Below, piece by piece: positions 1 through 7,808 of a stretch of 64,000 bases of DNA. The stretch lies in NCBI GenBank assembly GCA_943787185.1, contig CALSLL010000002.1:434001-498000 (forward strand). The letters run 5' to 3'. The notes below the pieces were generated by a model. It ran no database searches. It was not told the origin of the DNA and saw nothing but the letters and a program-made list of their open reading frames with translations. Source of the stretch: UBA10349 sp003485905 (GTDB lineage Bacteria > Pseudomonadota > Gammaproteobacteria > Arenicellales > Arenicellaceae). Both the position numbers and the translations under genes were made by a program. Positions within the stretch are counted from its first letter, which is position 1, and each line of letters starts with the position of its first letter.

Positions 1-1
1 A

Positions 2-1519
2 TTATCAAAAGTAGTTGCCGACCTTTGGGAAAAAAGCCCAGGGGTACTTGGTATTGTGCTTTACAAACACGGTGTTTTTACTTTTGGTGAGTCCGCAGAG
101 GAATCTTACGAACGGATGATCGAATTGGTCGATCGGGCGGAACAACAGATCGGCAAACATAAGATAAAGACGTTTGCTTCACGCGAAATACCTGACAATA
201 TAGCTTCTAGCTCGCTAGTAGCACCAATTATTCGGGGTGCATGCGCTGGTCGAGACGACAAGTTTCGCTTGATTGCAGAATTCCGTAATTCTGAGCAAAT
301 CCAACAATGGGTTAATGGAGTAGATGTTGCAGACTATGCAACGCGAGGTGTTATTACCCCAGACCACATAATTCGTACAAAGAATAAGCCCCTTATCTGT
401 CCAATGCCCATCGCTGACTGTTTGGATGAGTTTGCCGACGAGGTAGGGGCAGCCGTTACCAGATATGTTGATGAATACGATTCTTATTTTGTAGCGAATA
501 ACAAGAACTCAAACCCGCCTAAAACTCAGCTGGATCCCTACCCAAGAGTAGTATTAGTGCCCGGTGTGGGTCTGTTCGCTTTTGGAAAATCTAAAGCGGC
601 AGCTTCTATCGCCGCGGATTTGGCGGAGATTTCCGTTGGAACTATCGCGAATACTGAGCGGATTGGTCGCTACGAGGCACTCCCTGATTCTGACCTTTTT
701 GATATGGAGTATTGGTCGCTAGAGCAAGCTAAATTAGGTAAAAGCAAGCCGAAGTTGCTAGCCGGACAAGTTGTAGTGATTACTGGTGGAGCAGGAACCA
801 TTGGGCGCGCCACAGCCCAATTATTTGCAGAACATGGCGCGGAGGTAGCGTTACTTGATATAGACAGCGTAGCCGTGAAGCGAGTCGCGCTCGAAGTGGG
901 TGTTCTAGGGCTGTCGTGTGATGTAAATGACACTGAACAGGTCCAACAGGCTTTCGATCAAATTTGCTGCACTTTTGGGGGGCTTGATATTTTGGTGTCT
1001 AATGCTGGTGGCGCAGCAGAGTCATGGCAAGCTGCTGCAGCAGAATTGGATGAGACTGCACTTCGTGAAAGCTTTGATTTAAACTTTTTCTCGCATCAAC
1101 GCATGGCACAGCAGGCAGTTAGAGTGATGCGAGCGCAAGGCACAGGTGGAATATTGTTGTTTAATGCATCCAAGCAAGCCGTGAATCCAGGTGAAAACTT
1201 TGGTGCATATGGCCTACCAAAAGCGGCGACGTTATTTTTATCGCGACAGTATGCTTTGGAGAATGGGCGCTATGGCATAAGGTCAAATGCGGTTAATGCG
1301 GATCGCATTCGAAGTGGATTGTTAACTGATAAAATGCTGAGCGCAAGATCAAGCGCACGTGGTGTGACACAAGGAGAGTATTTGGCCGGTAATTTACTGG
1401 GGTTAGAAGTTGAGGCAGTCGATGTGGCACAAGCGTTTTTACAGCAAGTACTGCTAGATAAAACAACCGCGAACGTTACCACTGTGGATGGGGGCAATAT
1501 CTCGGCGGCTTTGCGCTAA
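2..1519 (+). CDS. Bifunctional class II aldolase / short-chain dehydrogenase, 5' end outside window
   Basis: The reading frame is open from base 2, so the start lies upstream of the window; the GTG at 56 is internal. The visible N-terminal part is the end of a class II (fuculose/rhamnulose-type) aldolase domain, with the zinc-site signature KHGVFTFG. A linker follows, then an SDR domain with the nucleotide-binding motif TGGAGTIG (from residue 261 of the visible frame), NAG, Ser390 and the YxxxK pair Tyr403/Lys407. This is the layout of RhaD-type bifunctional aldolase/dehydrogenases, in which the aldolase splits a deoxy-sugar phosphate and the dehydrogenase oxidises the resulting lactaldehyde or a related sugar. 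The exact substrate cannot be read from sequence. No sugar kinase or isomerase is visible downstream. Confidence 0.85.
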   Translation, partial: LSKVVADLWEKSPGVLGIVLYKHGVFTFGESAEESYERMIELVDRAEQQIGKHKIKTFASREIPDNIASSSLVAPIIRGACAGRDDKFRLIAEFRNSEQIQQWVNGVDVADYATRGVITPDHIIRTKNKPLICPMPIADCLDEFADEVGAAVTRYVDEYDSYFVANNKNSNPPKTQLDPYPRVVLVPGVGLFAFGKSKAAASIAADLAEISVGTIANTERIGRYEALPDSDLFDMEYWSLEQAKLGKSKPKLLAGQVVVITGGAGTIGRATAQLFAEHGAEVALLDIDSVAVKRVALEVGVLGLSCDVNDTEQVQQAFDQICCTFGGLDILVSNAGGAAESWQAAAAELDETALRESFDLNFFSHQRMAQQAVRVMRAQGTGGILLFNASKQAVNPGENFGAYGLPKAATLFLSRQYALENGRYGIRSNAVNADRIRSGLLTDKMLSARSSARGVTQGEYLAGNLLGLEVEAVDVAQAFLQQVLLDKTTANVTTVDGGNISAALR

Positions 1520-1716
1520 ATCGGTAATATGGGGCAGTAGTGAACAGAGCTTACGGTCAAGGGATTGCTTTTAATTTTACGGGGTTAGGTCAAAACTAGG
1601 TGCCCCAGCTAAGTGCCGTCGATAGATCGTTTATCAATCGGATAGTTGCCTTTCGTTACAAATCTCTAAAACGCTTATGTTAGTCTCGCCTGCTATAAAA
1701 AGAGCCCCAATAACGT

Positions 1717-3036
1717 ATGAATTTAGCCGCGGTAGAAGAACGAGAATTTAAGGCAATTGCACTTTCTTTCCTGTTCGTATTTGCGCTGATGTCGGCGTAT
1801 TACATATTGCGGCCAATCCGAGATGGGATGTCTAGTGATTGGAGCGACGTTGAACTAAGTTGGCTATGGACTGGCACTATGTTGGTTAGCTTTATTGCAG
1901 TATCGATCTATGGATGGGTTGTTTCACGTATTGCTTTTCGACTCTTAGTCCCGAGCCTCTACGGGTTTTTTGCATTATCTTTCTTGTGTTTTTACTTTGC
2001 CAATTATCTACCCATAAGCTCAGTATTAGCTGACAAAGCGTTTTATATTTGGTTGAGCGTATTTAACCTTTTTCACGTCTCTGTGTTTTGGAGCTTTATG
2101 TCGGAATTATTTGACCGTGAGCAGGCTCCTAGACTATTTGGTTATATCGCTGCTGGAAGCAGTATCGGAGCCTTGGTAGGGCCTATCATCCCTTTGCTGT
2201 TTGCGCACAGGCTTGGAATGAATAATTTGATGTTGTTAGCTTCGGTTATGTTACTAATCCCAATTCCACTTATTCTTGCTTTAGAGAATATTAAATCCGG
2301 GAAGCTCGGCACCGGAGTACTACGGCAGGATATTTCTCGTGGACAGACTATTGGCGGTAGCCCTTTACAGGGATACCGAACCTTCATTGGTAGTCGATAC
2401 TTGATTTCTATTGCTGTATTTATCGTGTTGTATACCTCCATTGGTTCGTTTGTATATTTTGAACTCAAAAACTTACTAGCTGATTATGATATATCGCAAC
2501 GTTTAAAAATTTGGGCAGGTATTGATTTGGCGGTAAATGCGCTGGCGATTTTGACAGCTATGCTTGCAACCAGTCGCTTGACGGTACGATTTGGCCTAGG
2601 TGTTACGTTGGCAATGGTTCCAGTCATTGTATCCGGGGGATTGTTTGCGTTGGCTCTCTTGCCTTTAACGTGGATCGTGGTTGGGTTACAGGTGGTTCGA
2701 CGCGCAGGAAACTTTGCGATTACCCGGCCGGCTCGCGAAGTTCTGTTTACCGCGGTAGATCGAGAGTCGCGTTTTAAAGCCAAGCCCGTAATCGATATAC
2801 TGGTTTACCGTGGTGGTGATATGGTTAGTGGTTGGGCGTTTACTGGTTTAACGCATGGATTTGGTTTGGGTCTTGGTCCAGTAGCCATGATTGGTGGCTG
2901 TATCGCAATATTATGGGCTGTAGTTGGTTTGGCTTTGGGTAAAGTATTTACACGAGATTTGGGTGCGCTAGAGAGTCGTATGGAATCTTCCGAGCATACA
3001 GGGACAGTTCGTTTTGAGGAAAAACGTTTGGGCTAA
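1717..3036 (+). CDS. MFS-type carrier, resembles NTP/NDP exchange (ATP:ADP antiporter-like) proteins
   Basis: A 439-residue protein made almost entirely of hydrophobic segments, with about 12 predicted membrane helices. The N-terminal stretch contains YYILRPIRDGM in helix 1, a signature I associate with the MFS branch annotated as NTP/NDP exchange transporter-like in Gammaproteobacteria. The pattern GYIAAGSSIGALVGP in the first half is typical of MFS helix 5. The C-terminal 30 residues are hydrophilic and probably cytoplasmic. It stands alone between the aldolase/dehydrogenase and the next membrane genes. The substrate is unknown; the exchange label is family recall and not proof. A perfect 7-bp hairpin with a 3-base loop (3040-3056) lies just after the stop but has no U-tract. 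Confidence 0.7.
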   Translation: MNLAAVEEREFKAIALSFLFVFALMSAYYILRPIRDGMSSDWSDVELSWLWTGTMLVSFIAVSIYGWVVSRIAFRLLVPSLYGFFALSFLCFYFANYLPISSVLADKAFYIWLSVFNLFHVSVFWSFMSELFDREQAPRLFGYIAAGSSIGALVGPIIPLLFAHRLGMNNLMLLASVMLLIPIPLILALENIKSGKLGTGVLRQDISRGQTIGGSPLQGYRTFIGSRYLISIAVFIVLYTSIGSFVYFELKNLLADYDISQRLKIWAGIDLAVNALAILTAMLATSRLTVRFGLGVTLAMVPVIVSGGLFALALLPLTWIVVGLQVVRRAGNFAITRPAREVLFTAVDRESRFKAKPVIDILVYRGGDMVSGWAFTGLTHGFGLGLGPVAMIGGCIAILWAVVGLALGKVFTRDLGALESRMESSEHTGTVRFEEKRLG

Positions 3037-3410
3037 GGGTCTGACAGGGTGTCAGATATTGTTGCGATGCTTATTCGTTCTACTCGTGAACTAGACCCAA
3101 ACTAGAGGGAGAGTGACAGGTGTTGGCTTCTGCGCGGCCGCGGCTGGTTCAAACCGTCTTGTTTGTTACCACTTTTTAGTTAAAGGGAAGTTAGTGAAAA
3201 GGAGTTTTCTGGTCAAATGTCAGCGTGCGTTTTTATCTATTCTTTTTTGCATGACATAGATCAATGTCGGGTTTTATCAACCGTTTAGTCTGTTGACACA
3301 CAACAAGTAGTCCAACACTGCCTTATTGCTAACGGTGACAGCACTCGATGATGGGTATGTCGTATTCATATTGCAAGCGGGTGGTACTGACTTTGAGGAG
3401 TTAACAGCTA
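3037..3410. other. Intergenic region, 374 bp
   Basis: No supported gene. It begins with a perfect inverted repeat (7-bp arms TCTGACA/TGTCAGA, 3040-3056) right after the upstream stop, possibly a weak transcription end. A TTGACA-like hexamer occurs at 3293 without a convincing -10 partner. Nothing else could be supported. Confidence 0.5.
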
Positions 3411-3884
3411 ATGCTTTTATTGGAATGGTTGGAACGCAGTGCCCTGGCTGATTGGGTTGCTGGGTCTCTCTGGGGTTACCCCATCACTTTGGTTTCTCAT
3501 GGCATTGGTTTCGCTATAGTCGTGGGAACAATATTTATGCTGAGCTTTAGATTGCTCGGTATGTTTGCTGGAATACCGTATCAAACCGTGTTGTCTTATA
3601 TGAGGCTCGCGTGGGCAGGGTTTTTACTCAATTTTATCTCAGGATGTATGCTGTTCTCAGCGCAGGCGACGTTCTTCGTCACTAGTACCCCATTTCTTAC
3701 AAAAATAGCTGCAATTGTTATAGGAGCGGTTGCTGCCGTATTGATGCAACAAAAAGCGCGGGAGGATGCTAGGGACTGGGACTCCGGTACCGCCGTACCG
3801 AGTAAAGTAAAAAATATGGCCATTGTGTCAATTGTTTGTTGGTCGATAACAATAATTGCTGGTCGTTTGACCGCTTATTTTTAG
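3411..3884 (+). CDS. Small four-to-five-helix membrane protein, DUF6644-like
   Basis: A 157-residue hydrophobic protein with four or five membrane helices. It is clearly homologous to the protein encoded on the opposite strand at 4753-5226: both begin with a LxWLE motif, share SLWGxxI..H.IG and FRLLG, and end with ITGRL(T/I)AY. I recall this family as DUF6644; no biochemical function is known to me. Its TAG stop overlaps the ribosome-binding site of the next frame 10 bases downstream, so the two are probably translationally coupled. The paired arrangement suggests the products form a heteromeric membrane complex, but no haem or metal motif is obvious apart from a conserved His after SLWGYPITLVSH. 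Confidence 0.8.
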   Translation: MLLLEWLERSALADWVAGSLWGYPITLVSHGIGFAIVVGTIFMLSFRLLGMFAGIPYQTVLSYMRLAWAGFLLNFISGCMLFSAQATFFVTSTPFLTKIAAIVIGAVAAVLMQQKAREDARDWDSGTAVPSKVKNMAIVSIVCWSITIIAGRLTAYF

Positions 3885-3894
3885 GAGCATCATT

Positions 3895-4383
3895 ATGGTA
3901 CAAAATTTAATTGATTAGGCGTTGGGCACATCGGTTCATACCTGGGTTTTGTCAAATTCGTGGGCATGGCCAGCGATGGAAACCCTTCACTTTTTTGGCC
4001 TTTGCTTTATGTTGGGTGCTCTGATTATTATTGATACCCGAATGATGGGCTACTTTAAGAGTGTTTCGTTTGACGCAGTACATAGGCTCCTGCCATGGGT
4101 ATTTATTGGGTTTGGGGTTAACCTGATTACCGGTTTTGTATTTTTATTGGGTGACCCCTCCCGTTACGCCCCTAATATAGGTTTTCACCTCAAACTAATC
4201 CTCATTGTTCTTGGCGGATTAAATGCAGCGCTCTATTATTGGAAACTGCATGGGAAGCTCGGGCAGCTTGAGACCAATGGGGATACCAATAGTTTGGCAA
4301 AGCTAGTTGGTGCTTCATCGCTGGTGTTCTGGTTTGGCGTATTGATTATGGGTCGTATGATTCCTTACGTAGGTACTGGCTAA
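3895..4383 (+). pseudogene. Membrane protein of the DUF6644-type partner family, interrupted by in-frame TAG at codon 8
   Basis: An ATG at 3895 follows an excellent ribosome site (GGAG, 7-base spacer) and opens a frame reading MVQNLID, then TAG at 3916, then ALGTSVHTWVLSNSW and on without interruption to 4383. The frame is unchanged across the stop, so a single base (for example TGG to TAG, restoring ..IDWALG..) explains it. The downstream 153 residues keep all family features and align with the C-terminal half of the protein at 5374-6324 (SxWxWPAMEx.HF.G, VHRLLP, GRM(I/L)PY). Re-initiation at TTG 3922 would give an almost full-length product, so loss of function is not certain. Sequencing error is the main alternative. 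Confidence 0.7.
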
Positions 4384-4752
4384 AAACTCGAGGTACCTAA
4401 ACGTTAGTCTCAGTCGTATTGATTCACCAACTCAGGGTTCGCAAACGAGAATATGTCCTACATCGCTAGGCCTTGATGGTTCCGCCGATGAGTGTGACTG
4501 GATGAGCGCTAGCCGTGTGAATGATTACTGCCCAATGCGGCCATAGGCGTGTATTGTATGGGCCCACAATGCTTAAGCAAGACTATAGAAACACGCAAAC
4601 CATTTAGGAAGGTTCGCCGTGGTGTTTTCGGGGAGATGAGAAAGCGCACTCGATATCAAACGCTTTCTCTTAGGATAAAACCCTAACGTTAATTCGGAGG
4701 GCTTATTAAACCAAAGCCCGAACGCAAAATCGGTCGGGCCTTGGTTTCTTTA
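4384..4752. other. Intergenic region between convergent genes, 369 bp
   Basis: No gene seen. It holds a degenerate copy of the window's 32-bp palindromic repeat around 4515-4546 (core CCCAATGCGGCCAT) and ends with a strong stem-loop at 4708-4747 that probably terminates transcription from both sides. Confidence 0.55.
4708..4747. terminator. Stem-loop terminator between convergent membrane-protein operons
   Basis: Arms AAACCAAAGCCCGA (4708-4721) and TCGGGCCTTGGTTT (4734-4747) pair with one G-U/mismatch position around a 12-base loop. It starts 6 bases after the stop codon of the minus-strand gene ending at 4753. The A-rich left arm supplies a U-run in the minus-strand transcript and the T-rich right arm one in the plus strand, so it can serve both directions. 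Confidence 0.7.
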
Positions 4753-5226
4753 TTACATGTAGGCGATGAGTCGACCAGTGATAACTGCCATCGTCCAAAA
4801 TAGCATTGAACAGCCCGCAAGGACTATACCAAATGTTGGAACTGCTTTTGCAGTATCCCAGTTGCCCGCGTCACGTTTTAAGACCTTTTGCATGTAAGCA
4901 ATATTTACACAACCAAAGATAATAAACGTAATCTTTAGCAGGAATGGGAGGCTCGTGATGTAGTAGGTTGCTTGCGTAGTGAAAATAGAGAGTCCTGTTA
5001 TCACGTTCAACACTACGCCATACCAAGCGATCTCTAGATATTTGCTAAGCGATGCACATGGTATTGATTTATATAGACCAAGCAAACGAAAACTGACTAC
5101 AAATACAATGCCTACAATGGCCGCTATTCCGATCGCATGTAAGGACAACATGATTGCCCAACCCCAAAGTGAAGCTGCGACCCAGCCCGCATAACTTGTG
5201 CCCTCTAGCCATCCTAGAAATCCCAT
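4753..5226 (-). CDS. Small membrane protein, DUF6644-like paralogue
   Basis: A 157-residue polytopic membrane protein of the same length and family as the one at 3411-3884 (shared SLWGWAIM..HAIG, SFRLLGLY, FTTQATYYITS versus FSAQATFFVTS, ITGRLIAYM). It is the last gene of a three-gene minus-strand operon: a DUF2231-like/partner fusion (5374-6324), a 30-residue membrane peptide (5276-5368) and this gene. The equivalent pair on the plus strand (3411, 3895) faces it tail to tail. The function is unknown; co-occurrence with the partner domain suggests a membrane complex, possibly in electron transfer, but no cofactor motif supports that directly. Confidence 0.8.
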   Translation of the reverse strand: MGFLGWLEGTSYAGWVAASLWGWAIMLSLHAIGIAAIVGIVFVVSFRLLGLYKSIPCASLSKYLEIAWYGVVLNVITGLSIFTTQATYYITSLPFLLKITFIIFGCVNIAYMQKVLKRDAGNWDTAKAVPTFGIVLAGCSMLFWTMAVITGRLIAYM

Positions 5227-5275
5227 AATTGCACCTTTATAAAGTATAAATAAATTCTAATTATTGTTTGTAAAT

Positions 5276-5368
5276 TCATGCGTCGGCGTTCCTGTCAATT
5301 AATATACAGATAGCTGCAACTAAAATAAGGATTGGAAATACAACGGCGGCAGTAGCTAATATCATCAT
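5276..5368 (-). CDS. 30-residue single-helix membrane peptide
   Basis: A frame of 30 codons starting with tandem ATG codons at 5368 and reading MMILATAAVVF..., then a run of about 20 hydrophobic residues ending in a charged tail IDRNADA and TGA. An AAGGGG ribosome site sits about 10 bases upstream, inside the end of the preceding gene (stop at 5374-5376). It fits exactly into the gap between two genes of the same operon and has the composition of small accessory subunits of membrane complexes. No homologue is known to me. Its existence is supported by position, ribosome site and composition only. Confidence 0.5.
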   Translation of the reverse strand: MMILATAAVVFPILILVAAICILIDRNADA

Positions 5369-5373
5369 TGGTG

Positions 5374-6324
5374 TTACACCCCTTCAAGGTATGGAAGCAT
5401 ACGGCCCAATAACAGGACCGCTGCCCACAAAAGTATAGTTGCCGCAGCCATAACTTTGGCTATTGGCGCTGCGTTGTCTCCGGCCTTCAAAGACCAGGGT
5501 TGGTTAAACATTGTGAAATACAGGGCCGAGACACCACCAATCGTGATTAGTGCTAACTTCCAATAAAATGCCGGGATCGCCGTATAGCGCTGTGAGTCCG
5601 CAATTAGAAAGGCCATGCCAGTGACAATATTTACCACTAATCCAAGAACACCAAGTGGTAGCAATCTATGCACCGCTTGAAAAGGTATGATTTTTGCTAC
5701 GCCTAGAACTCGTAACGAAACGAATAGCACTACTCCGAATAACAATGCCATACCAATAAAATGAGCCGCTTCCATCGCTGGCCATATCCACGGCGAATTG
5801 AAGATATAAGCCCTTAGGGATTCAGTGGTACCCGATGCAGCTTGTGCTGCAATATCCACTCCAGCATCAATCCTTATTTCAGGGTGGTTTATGTCGCCCC
5901 CTCTAGCTCCCGTTTCGAGTAGAGTGACAATTGATATTACGGCTACAACCAACACGCCCCACTTGATCAAGGCTGTAGGTTGATCAAAACGTCGGTATTG
6001 CCACAAACCTAACCAAGACAAAAAGCTTGTGGCGCTAAGGCCAATAAACGTTATAAGTGCTGCGTCTTGGTGCACTGTAATAAGATCGCCGGATATATCG
6101 GCGTTATTCAAGATCGCCCAATTTGTCGCAAGACCGGTCAGGTATGTCGGTATCGCAAGTAACCCGAGCACAACAAACAATATCAAGCTTGCTCGATTTA
6201 AATCTTCGCTTTTTAAATATAGCGACGTCAGGTACAGGCCGATTACAATCACAAGCCCGACAGACGGAAAGTGATTTAATAGCATGTGCCAGTGAGGCAC
6301 GTTAGTAAAAATATATTCCATCAA
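5374..6324 (-). CDS. Two-domain membrane protein: DUF2231-like N-terminus fused to DUF6644-partner domain
   Basis: A 316-residue protein with about eight or nine membrane helices in two blocks. The N-terminal ~150 residues (MLLNHFPSVGL, several helices, HQDAAL) resemble DUF2231-type four-helix proteins with conserved His residues. A periplasmic-looking linker follows (~residues 145-175). The C-terminal ~140 residues match the separate plus-strand frame at 3895-4383 (SPWIWPAMEAAHF, VHRLLPLG, ITGMAFLIADSQRY, GRMLPY). This gene therefore shows the partner domain both fused and free within 3 kb. It is the first gene of the minus-strand operon. Conserved His in helices could bind haem b, which is inference only. 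Confidence 0.75.
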   Translation of the reverse strand: MMEYIFTNVPHWHMLLNHFPSVGLVIVIGLYLTSLYLKSEDLNRASLILFVVLGLLAIPTYLTGLATNWAILNNADISGDLITVHQDAALITFIGLSATSFLSWLGLWQYRRFDQPTALIKWGVLVVAVISIVTLLETGARGGDINHPEIRIDAGVDIAAQAASGTTESLRAYIFNSPWIWPAMEAAHFIGMALLFGVVLFVSLRVLGVAKIIPFQAVHRLLPLGVLGLVVNIVTGMAFLIADSQRYTAIPAFYWKLALITIGGVSALYFTMFNQPWSLKAGDNAAPIAKVMAAATILLWAAVLLLGRMLPYLEGV

Positions 6325-6713
6325 TTACTCCGGGAAAACAGATTGTCCGCTTCGAAATGTTGTAATTTTTAATTTGATTTCTTGTGACTGCCTCGAAATA
6401 TACTATTGTTTATTACATGAAGCAAAAAGTTTATCTCGCTAGAAGATGTCGCTTATACATTAGTTTGTCTGGTCGCGATGCCGTGCTCAGACTAGTCGCA
6501 CGGGCTACACCTTTTGCTTGCACACTATGCCTTGTCTAGCTTCGGCGCTTCTCAAACCATCGGTATAGCCATATAAATGCACGGTAAGTTTTGTTTCTAT
6601 CACCGGCGTGATAGCCTTTTTTGTTTGGTCAGTGACAGAAGTTTAAGGGCATTGATGCTTGAATCAGCCTAAAATACCGGCTGCTGACATACCCAATTTT
6701 AAGGGAAATTTTA
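6325..6713. other. Intergenic region, 389 bp, divergent promoters expected
   Basis: It separates the minus-strand membrane operon from the RND efflux operon. A TATACT hexamer at about 6400 could be a -10 element. A complete intrinsic terminator lies at 6597-6622. No gene is convincing here: a 40-codon frame at 6417-6539 lacks a ribosome site. Confidence 0.5.
6597..6622 (+). terminator. Orphan intrinsic terminator upstream of the RND operon
   Basis: Perfect 7-bp arms CTATCAC/GTGATAG around the 4-base loop CGGC, then CC and six T. No plus-strand gene ends nearby, and the RND adaptor starts 92 bases downstream. It may end a short RNA made from this gap or act as an attenuator in the leader of the efflux operon. 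Confidence 0.6.
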
Positions 6714-7790
6714 ATGACCAAAAATGCACGCTATGCACTAATAATCCTAGTGCTTGTGTTGGGGTGGTTATTCTCCGGCCTCATCATTAACAGCGACGAT
6801 ACGGATGAGAGCTTATCGGAAAGCGATCAACCTGAAAATCTTATTCGGGTACAGGTGAGTGATATTGCTGAGGAAACGTATAGTCCCAGCTTAAATATAA
6901 GCGCCCGTACCGAGGCGTTTCGGATTGTTGAGATCAAGGCAGAGACCAGCGGTCAGATTGAGGCAACGCCAATAGCCGAAGGTGAATTCGTTAAAGCTGG
7001 CGTAGAGTTGGCTCGGTTACGTATTGATGATCGCAGTTTCCGTGTACAAGAGGCGCAGGCCGGTTTGGATCAAGCTACACTTGATTACGAAGGGACATTA
7101 AAACTTCTAGCGAAAGAACTAGTTAGTGAAATTCAGGTGGCGAGAGTGAAGGCCAGTGTTGACGCGGCAAAAGCTAACCTAGAGTTTCGTAAAGTCGAGT
7201 TGTCAAGAACTCTGCTTCGCGCGCCGTTTGATGCGGTATTAAATGAGCGGAAACTTGAAGTCGGGTCTTATTTGCAACCAGGGCAGACCTTTGCAGAATT
7301 ATTACAGCTAGATCCAATAAAGGCAGTCGCATTAGTTTCCGGAGATGAGGTTTTAGATCTGGAAAGAGGTGCTCCGGTTGAATTGCAGCTAAGCAATGGA
7401 GATGTGCTTTTAGGTGAGTTGAGATATGTGAGTGCAAAGGCCGATGTGGCGACGCGCGCATTTCGAGTAGAAGCATTTTTTGAGAACCCTGATAACAAAG
7501 TATCTGCAGATCTCACCGGTAACTTAATAGTTCCGCGGGCACAGGCCAAAGCACATCGTATTCCTGCCTCGATCGTATCGTTGAATTCTGCTGGTGACTT
7601 ACAGGTTAAGTGGGTGGATCAAGATGACGTGGTTCGCGCCTCCGAAATAGTTATATTGCATGACGACCGTTCAAGCTTATGGGTTTCAGGATTACCGGAG
7701 AAGGTTCGAATTATTGTGGTCGGCCAGGAATATGTGAGCATTGAGGAAAAGGTCGCCCCTATTCCTCGTTCAATCGAATCGTCCGAGTAA
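6714..7790 (+). CDS. RND efflux periplasmic adaptor (HlyD/MFP family)
   Basis: A 358-residue protein with one N-terminal membrane anchor (residues ~6-25), then the usual adaptor order: barrel-sandwich half (VEIKAETSGQIEATPIAEGEFVKAG), a short alpha-helical hairpin (~residues 115-150), the second lipoyl half (LRAPFDAVLNERKLEVGSYLQPGQ) and beta-barrel/membrane-proximal domains. It links the inner-membrane pump to an outer-membrane channel. The pump gene starts 18 bases downstream. No outer-membrane factor gene is present, so a TolC-type channel must be encoded elsewhere. The exported substrate is unknown. Confidence 0.9.
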   Translation: MTKNARYALIILVLVLGWLFSGLIINSDDTDESLSESDQPENLIRVQVSDIAEETYSPSLNISARTEAFRIVEIKAETSGQIEATPIAEGEFVKAGVELARLRIDDRSFRVQEAQAGLDQATLDYEGTLKLLAKELVSEIQVARVKASVDAAKANLEFRKVELSRTLLRAPFDAVLNERKLEVGSYLQPGQTFAELLQLDPIKAVALVSGDEVLDLERGAPVELQLSNGDVLLGELRYVSAKADVATRAFRVEAFFENPDNKVSADLTGNLIVPRAQAKAHRIPASIVSLNSAGDLQVKWVDQDDVVRASEIVILHDDRSSLWVSGLPEKVRIIVVGQEYVSIEEKVAPIPRSIESSE

Positions 7791-7808
7791 GGTAACGTAG
7801 ATCTAATA

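Noticed and set aside
6417..6539. 40-codon frame before the RND operon
   Set aside because: No ribosome site, odd composition rich in Arg, Cys and Leu, and no known similarity.
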